Of a DNA stretch of 6,877 bases, positions 4,516 through 6,877 are shown one piece after another. Position 1 is the stretch's first letter, and each line of letters begins with the position of its first letter. The DNA comes from Candidatus Sifarchaeum marinoarchaea (lineage in GTDB: Archaea; Asgardarchaeota; Sifarchaeia; Borrarchaeales; Borrarchaeaceae). The position numbers and the translations under genes are program-made. The stretch spans positions 1 to 6,877 of the forward strand of contig JAECRW010000080.1 of assembly GCA_016294985.1 (NCBI GenBank), given 5' to 3'. The notes beneath the pieces are model-generated. The model worked only from the letters and a program-made list of their open reading frames with translations. It had not been told where the DNA came from and did not search any database.

Positions 4516-5445
4516 ATGAACTGTTTAAGATTGGGGACTCAATTGCCTAGGAAAAGGAAAAAGAGAAAGACCACATCCCAAAAAAAGGTGACTGAAGAAC
4601 AGATCACTATAGAAGTACCAATACTCGAAAAATTGCTTGAAGATGTAGAATTAGAAGATTTACTACGTTTAGTTAAATCATGGGGTTATAAGACACAAGA
4701 GAATGAAAATATAAAGAAAAATATTGACCTTTTTAGCGAATTAAATTTGAATTCTTTTTCAAAAAGCCAACTTGCCGATCTTTGGACGTTAAAAACTCTT
4801 AAAAGTAAAATATGGAAAAGATTTGCAATAACTGATTCTCTTCCCACCAGACTAGGCAAAACTTCCCTAAATAAAAAATTAAAAACTGCTCTTAAATCTG
4901 AAGGCCTAGAAAAAAAATATATTCCTTATGTATTCAAATTAAATACTCATCAGTTTCATATTGTCTTAGAATTCATTGATGAGCCCTTTTTGGTAGAAGT
5001 TGAAAATCCTTTTTCTTTTCAATTAATAAAGCCTATAGCACGCCATTCAAGTATTTTGGATAGTAAAGAAAAGATAATTTATATCGAAACTGGTGATGGA
5101 AAAAAAGCAAATTTCGAACTTTTTAAAAATATTTTACAAAACGCGCTAAAAACATCGCTAGAACGCATTAAGATTAGACCTTATGAATTAAAAGAGATTG
5201 CGGATAAAACTCTTTTAAAAAAAGCTGTTTTTGTTTGCCCTAGGGAAATCAGCGGTATTGAAGGCGTTACGCGAATCACAGTCGAAGGTGATGATGTAAC
5301 GGCTGGTCTCAAAGACATTGCTAGCCGCCATGAGGTCAATATAGAGAAAGTTGGAGCATGGGCTGAAATTTTAGGCATGAATGATGAATTCTTGTTATCA
5401 TTAGACGGCAGAATCAAGAAACCGTCCTTATTATATAAAGAGTAA
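4516..5445 (+). CDS. Unassigned basic protein, possible CENP-N/Chl4 homologue
   Basis: This 309-residue soluble protein has no textbook prokaryotic motif. It opens with a basic tail (PRKRKKRKTTSQKK, 11-24) suited to nucleic-acid binding. Residues 33-103 are helical (VPILEKLLEDVELEDLLRLV, then KSWGY, then SKSQLADLWTLK and KSKIWKRF). Residues 115-215 are alpha/beta, with LNKKLKTALKSE, the strand pairs YVFKLN and HIVLEFI, and LFKNILQNALK. A compact C-terminal module spans 251-301 (TRITVEGDDVTAGLKDIASR, then KVGAW, then LDGRIK). Compared by eye and from memory with eukaryotic CENP-N/Chl4 (about 340 residues in human), the order is similar: a pyrin-like helical start with L..ilKaW, a middle domain, then a G.dV..Gl..La...v....W...DGRI tail. 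The link is tentative. In eukaryotes CENP-N binds CENP-A nucleosomes together with CENP-L. No Shine-Dalgarno is seen at ATG 4516; TTG 4531 or 4543 are alternative starts. The gene is monocistronic and convergent with trmI. Confidence 0.85.
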   Translation: MNCLRLGTQLPRKRKKRKTTSQKKVTEEQITIEVPILEKLLEDVELEDLLRLVKSWGYKTQENENIKKNIDLFSELNLNSFSKSQLADLWTLKTLKSKIWKRFAITDSLPTRLGKTSLNKKLKTALKSEGLEKKYIPYVFKLNTHQFHIVLEFIDEPFLVEVENPFSFQLIKPIARHSSILDSKEKIIYIETGDGKKANFELFKNILQNALKTSLERIKIRPYELKEIADKTLLKKAVFVCPREISGIEGVTRITVEGDDVTAGLKDIASRHEVNIEKVGAWAEILGMNDEFLLSLDGRIKKPSLLYKE

Positions 5446-5480
5446 TAAGACCGCTAGACTTGCACGATGAAAGTTCACTC

Positions 5481-6260
5481 TCAATCTATTAACTGATCTG
5501 AAGTTTTTCTCGCAAAAGTTAGATATCCTGTATGGTGAGCTACAAATTTTTTTGGTCGTGTAGCGCCTTCTTTTGTCTGTATTTCTCGTGAGAAACATTC
5601 TATTGTCTTGATATTATAGAATTTTTCTTCTTTAAGCATGTGAACCGTTTTTTCTATTTGATTAAACGTCGGGCTGAAAGAGACGAAATGGCCGCCATCC
5701 TTAAGTGCCTGCTTTGCTGGGTGAATAACTAGCCAAGGAGTATCCAAGTCAATGATGACGGCATCCACATTATTTTCCACAATGGCTTCTGTAATATCTT
5801 TGTGGTTAAATTCGACATAATCAAGCATTCCTGTCTTTGCTATGTTTTCCCGAGCAATTTCAAAGAAATCTTCACGTTTTTCATAAGTAAATACCCTTCC
5901 AGGACGGACGTAATACGCTAATATGGAAGTAAGTGCACCACTTCCGGTACCTGCTTCTACCACGTGGCTGCCTGGACCTATTCCAGTCATCATTAGAATG
6001 AGCCCAATGTCTTTTGGATACATGATCTGAGTTGGTCGACGAAACTTATGGACGTAATCAAAAGGCACAGGTTGGAAGATCCAGCATTGTTTATCTTTTG
6101 AAGTCATTATTGCAGACCCGTAGGGCTTTCCAATGGCATTTCCAATCGTAACAATACCGAGATGTGTATGAAATTCCTTTTCTTCCTCAACCTTTACAAG
6201 CCAACGTTTTTTTCCGAACATCAACATAACTTGATCTCCTGGCTTTATCGTATTTTGCAA
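5481..6260 (-). CDS. trmI: tRNA (adenine-N1)-methyltransferase TrmI (m1A57/58)
   Basis: TrmI transfers methyl from S-adenosylmethionine to N1 of adenine 58, and in archaea also 57, in the tRNA T-loop, acting as a homotetramer. The 259-residue protein has the family layout: an N-terminal beta domain (about 1-65, IKPGDQVMLMF, EFHTHLGIV, GKPYGS), the linker PVPFDYVHKFRRPTQIMYPK (64-83), a Rossmann methyltransferase domain with motif I VVEAGTGSGALT at 100-111, an acidic ribose-binding E127, and the catalytic-region motif DLDTPW at 171-176 (usually DLPDPW or similar). The C-terminus HHTGYLTFAR is typical. I chose TTG at 6260: AGGTGA, a 6-base match to the anti-Shine-Dalgarno, lies 8 bases upstream and MQNTIKPGD matches the usual short N-terminus. 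An in-frame TTG at 6311 would add 17 residues without a ribosome-binding site. It is probably co-transcribed with the gene upstream. Confidence 0.93.
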   Translation of the reverse strand: MQNTIKPGDQVMLMFGKKRWLVKVEEEKEFHTHLGIVTIGNAIGKPYGSAIMTSKDKQCWIFQPVPFDYVHKFRRPTQIMYPKDIGLILMMTGIGPGSHVVEAGTGSGALTSILAYYVRPGRVFTYEKREDFFEIARENIAKTGMLDYVEFNHKDITEAIVENNVDAVIIDLDTPWLVIHPAKQALKDGGHFVSFSPTFNQIEKTVHMLKEEKFYNIKTIECFSREIQTKEGATRPKKFVAHHTGYLTFARKTSDQLID

Positions 6261-6261
6261 T

Positions 6262-6274
6262 TGCTTTCTCACCT
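6262..6274 (-). promoter_or_regulatory. Ribosome-binding site deciding the trmI start
   Basis: On the minus strand AAGGTGAGAAAGC precedes TTG at 6260; AGGTGA is an exact part of the complement of the archaeal 16S 3' end. This supports the shorter trmI start. Confidence 0.5.
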
Positions 6275-6346
6275 TACAACTTTTTTCAAACAAGATGTGG
6301 GATCTCTTCAAAGAATTAAAAAGAATCAGGGTTGTAGTGAAATTAT

Positions 6347-6877
6347 TTAACCAAGTCCCAGGGTGTCGAAAACACGTCGATAAAATGGATATGCTTCAAC
6401 TATTTCCATTTCTTCCGGTGAATGAGTACCCTTTGCTACATTTTCTCGGAATGTCATCCATTTTTCAAATTCTTCCTTCTCCGGCAAGGTATATCCTCGT
6501 AATCGAATTGCTTCGACCATTGGAAGTATGGACATATCAGGTTTTACAGGGCCAAATAGTTGAATGTAGCGACCTTTAATGAGATTTTGAATCGCATCGT
6601 CAGCCCTAAGACTAAATTCCACCCAAACAGCGTTCTTAAAGGCATTTTCAGCAATTTCCCATGAACTTTTTGCAGCATTTAAATGAGTGGCAATCATCTG
6701 ATCCATAGGTTCGGCCCTATATTCAGGTGTAGTTTCTGCAGATTCTGCTTGATACGAGGGTGCAGATGTAGTTATCTCTGGGACTGCCTCTCTAACTTGC
6801 AATTCCGGTTTTCTGGAAAGACCTTCTGTGAAATAATCCTTCTCACGGAGCAACAGAACTATAATTACAACATTCAT
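6347..6877 (-). CDS. Unassigned protein with HEPN-like helical C-terminus, edge of window
   Basis: I do not recognise this protein. The visible 176 residues begin at an ATG on the very last bases of the window, so the real start may lie further upstream. The first residues (NVVIIVLLLREKDYF) are hydrophobic and could be the end of a membrane segment or a buried strand. Residues about 20-57 are a Pro/Ser/Thr/Glu-rich linker (AVPEITTSAPSYQAESAETT), probably disordered. Residues about 58-175 form a helical domain: DQMIATHLNAAKSSWEIAEN, WVEFSLRADDAIQNLIKGRY, then LPEKEEFEKWMTFREN and an R144...H152 pair in RENVAKGTH. The shape, with AxxAIxxLIKG in helix 2 and a late R...H, recalls HEPN domains, although the usual spacing RxxxxH or RxxxxxxH is not exact. 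It precedes trmI on the same strand and probably shares its transcript. Confidence 0.7.
   Translation of the reverse strand: MNVVIIVLLLREKDYFTEGLSRKPELQVREAVPEITTSAPSYQAESAETTPEYRAEPMDQMIATHLNAAKSSWEIAENAFKNAVWVEFSLRADDAIQNLIKGRYIQLFGPVKPDMSILPMVEAIRLRGYTLPEKEEFEKWMTFRENVAKGTHSPEEMEIVEAYPFYRRVFDTLGLG

Noticed and set aside
6261..6311. Longer trmI product starting at TTG 6311
   Set aside because: There is no Shine-Dalgarno, the extra 17 residues do not look like TrmI family sequence, and TTG 6260 has AGGTGA at good spacing.
6295..6579. 94-residue + strand frame opposite the HEPN-like gene and the trmI junction
   Set aside because: No ribosome-binding site or domain, and it overlaps coding sequence on the other strand.

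Overview
The window is archaeal. It carries the proteasome alpha subunit, SBDS and exosome Rrp4 in the archaeal gene order, plus eS25, a ribosomal protein that among archaea is found in TACK and Asgard lineages, and an archaeal-type TrmI tRNA methyltransferase. The AT-rich DNA, AT-rich TATA-like boxes, GGAGG ribosome-binding sites and poly-T terminator-like tracts fit this. An E2F/DP-type winged-helix protein, and a protein that looks to me like the eukaryotic kinetochore protein CENP-N, make an Asgard archaeon the best guess. That is an inference: no marker gene here settles the phylum.

Layout from left to right. 1-254 is AT-rich non-coding DNA with short palindromes. 255-800 (+) encodes the small E2F/DP-like protein. 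907-1287 (-) encodes a TM1367-type cyclophilin-like protein. Its leader contains what looks like a solitary right end of an IS200/IS605-type element and a block of nested direct and inverted repeats. 1545-3735 (-) is a compact operon read psmA, SBDS, rrp4, followed by a poly-T terminator; the usual next genes, rrp41 and rrp42, are not there. 3736-4058 is a divergent promoter region. 4059-4358 (+) is eS25, and 4516-5445 (+) is the unnamed 309-residue protein with CENP-N-like features. 5481-6260 (-) is trmI, preceded by a gene running off the right edge (6347-6877, -) whose product has a HEPN-like helical C-terminal domain.

How they fit together. psmA-SBDS-rrp4 joins protein degradation, 60S subunit maturation and RNA decay, with eS25 and trmI adding translation and tRNA modification. 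The less ordinary content is the E2F-like regulator, the CENP-N-like protein, and the cyclophilin-like gene whose leader overlaps a transposon remnant. The first two families are mainly known from eukaryotic cell-cycle and chromosome-segregation machinery; nothing here shows that they act together.
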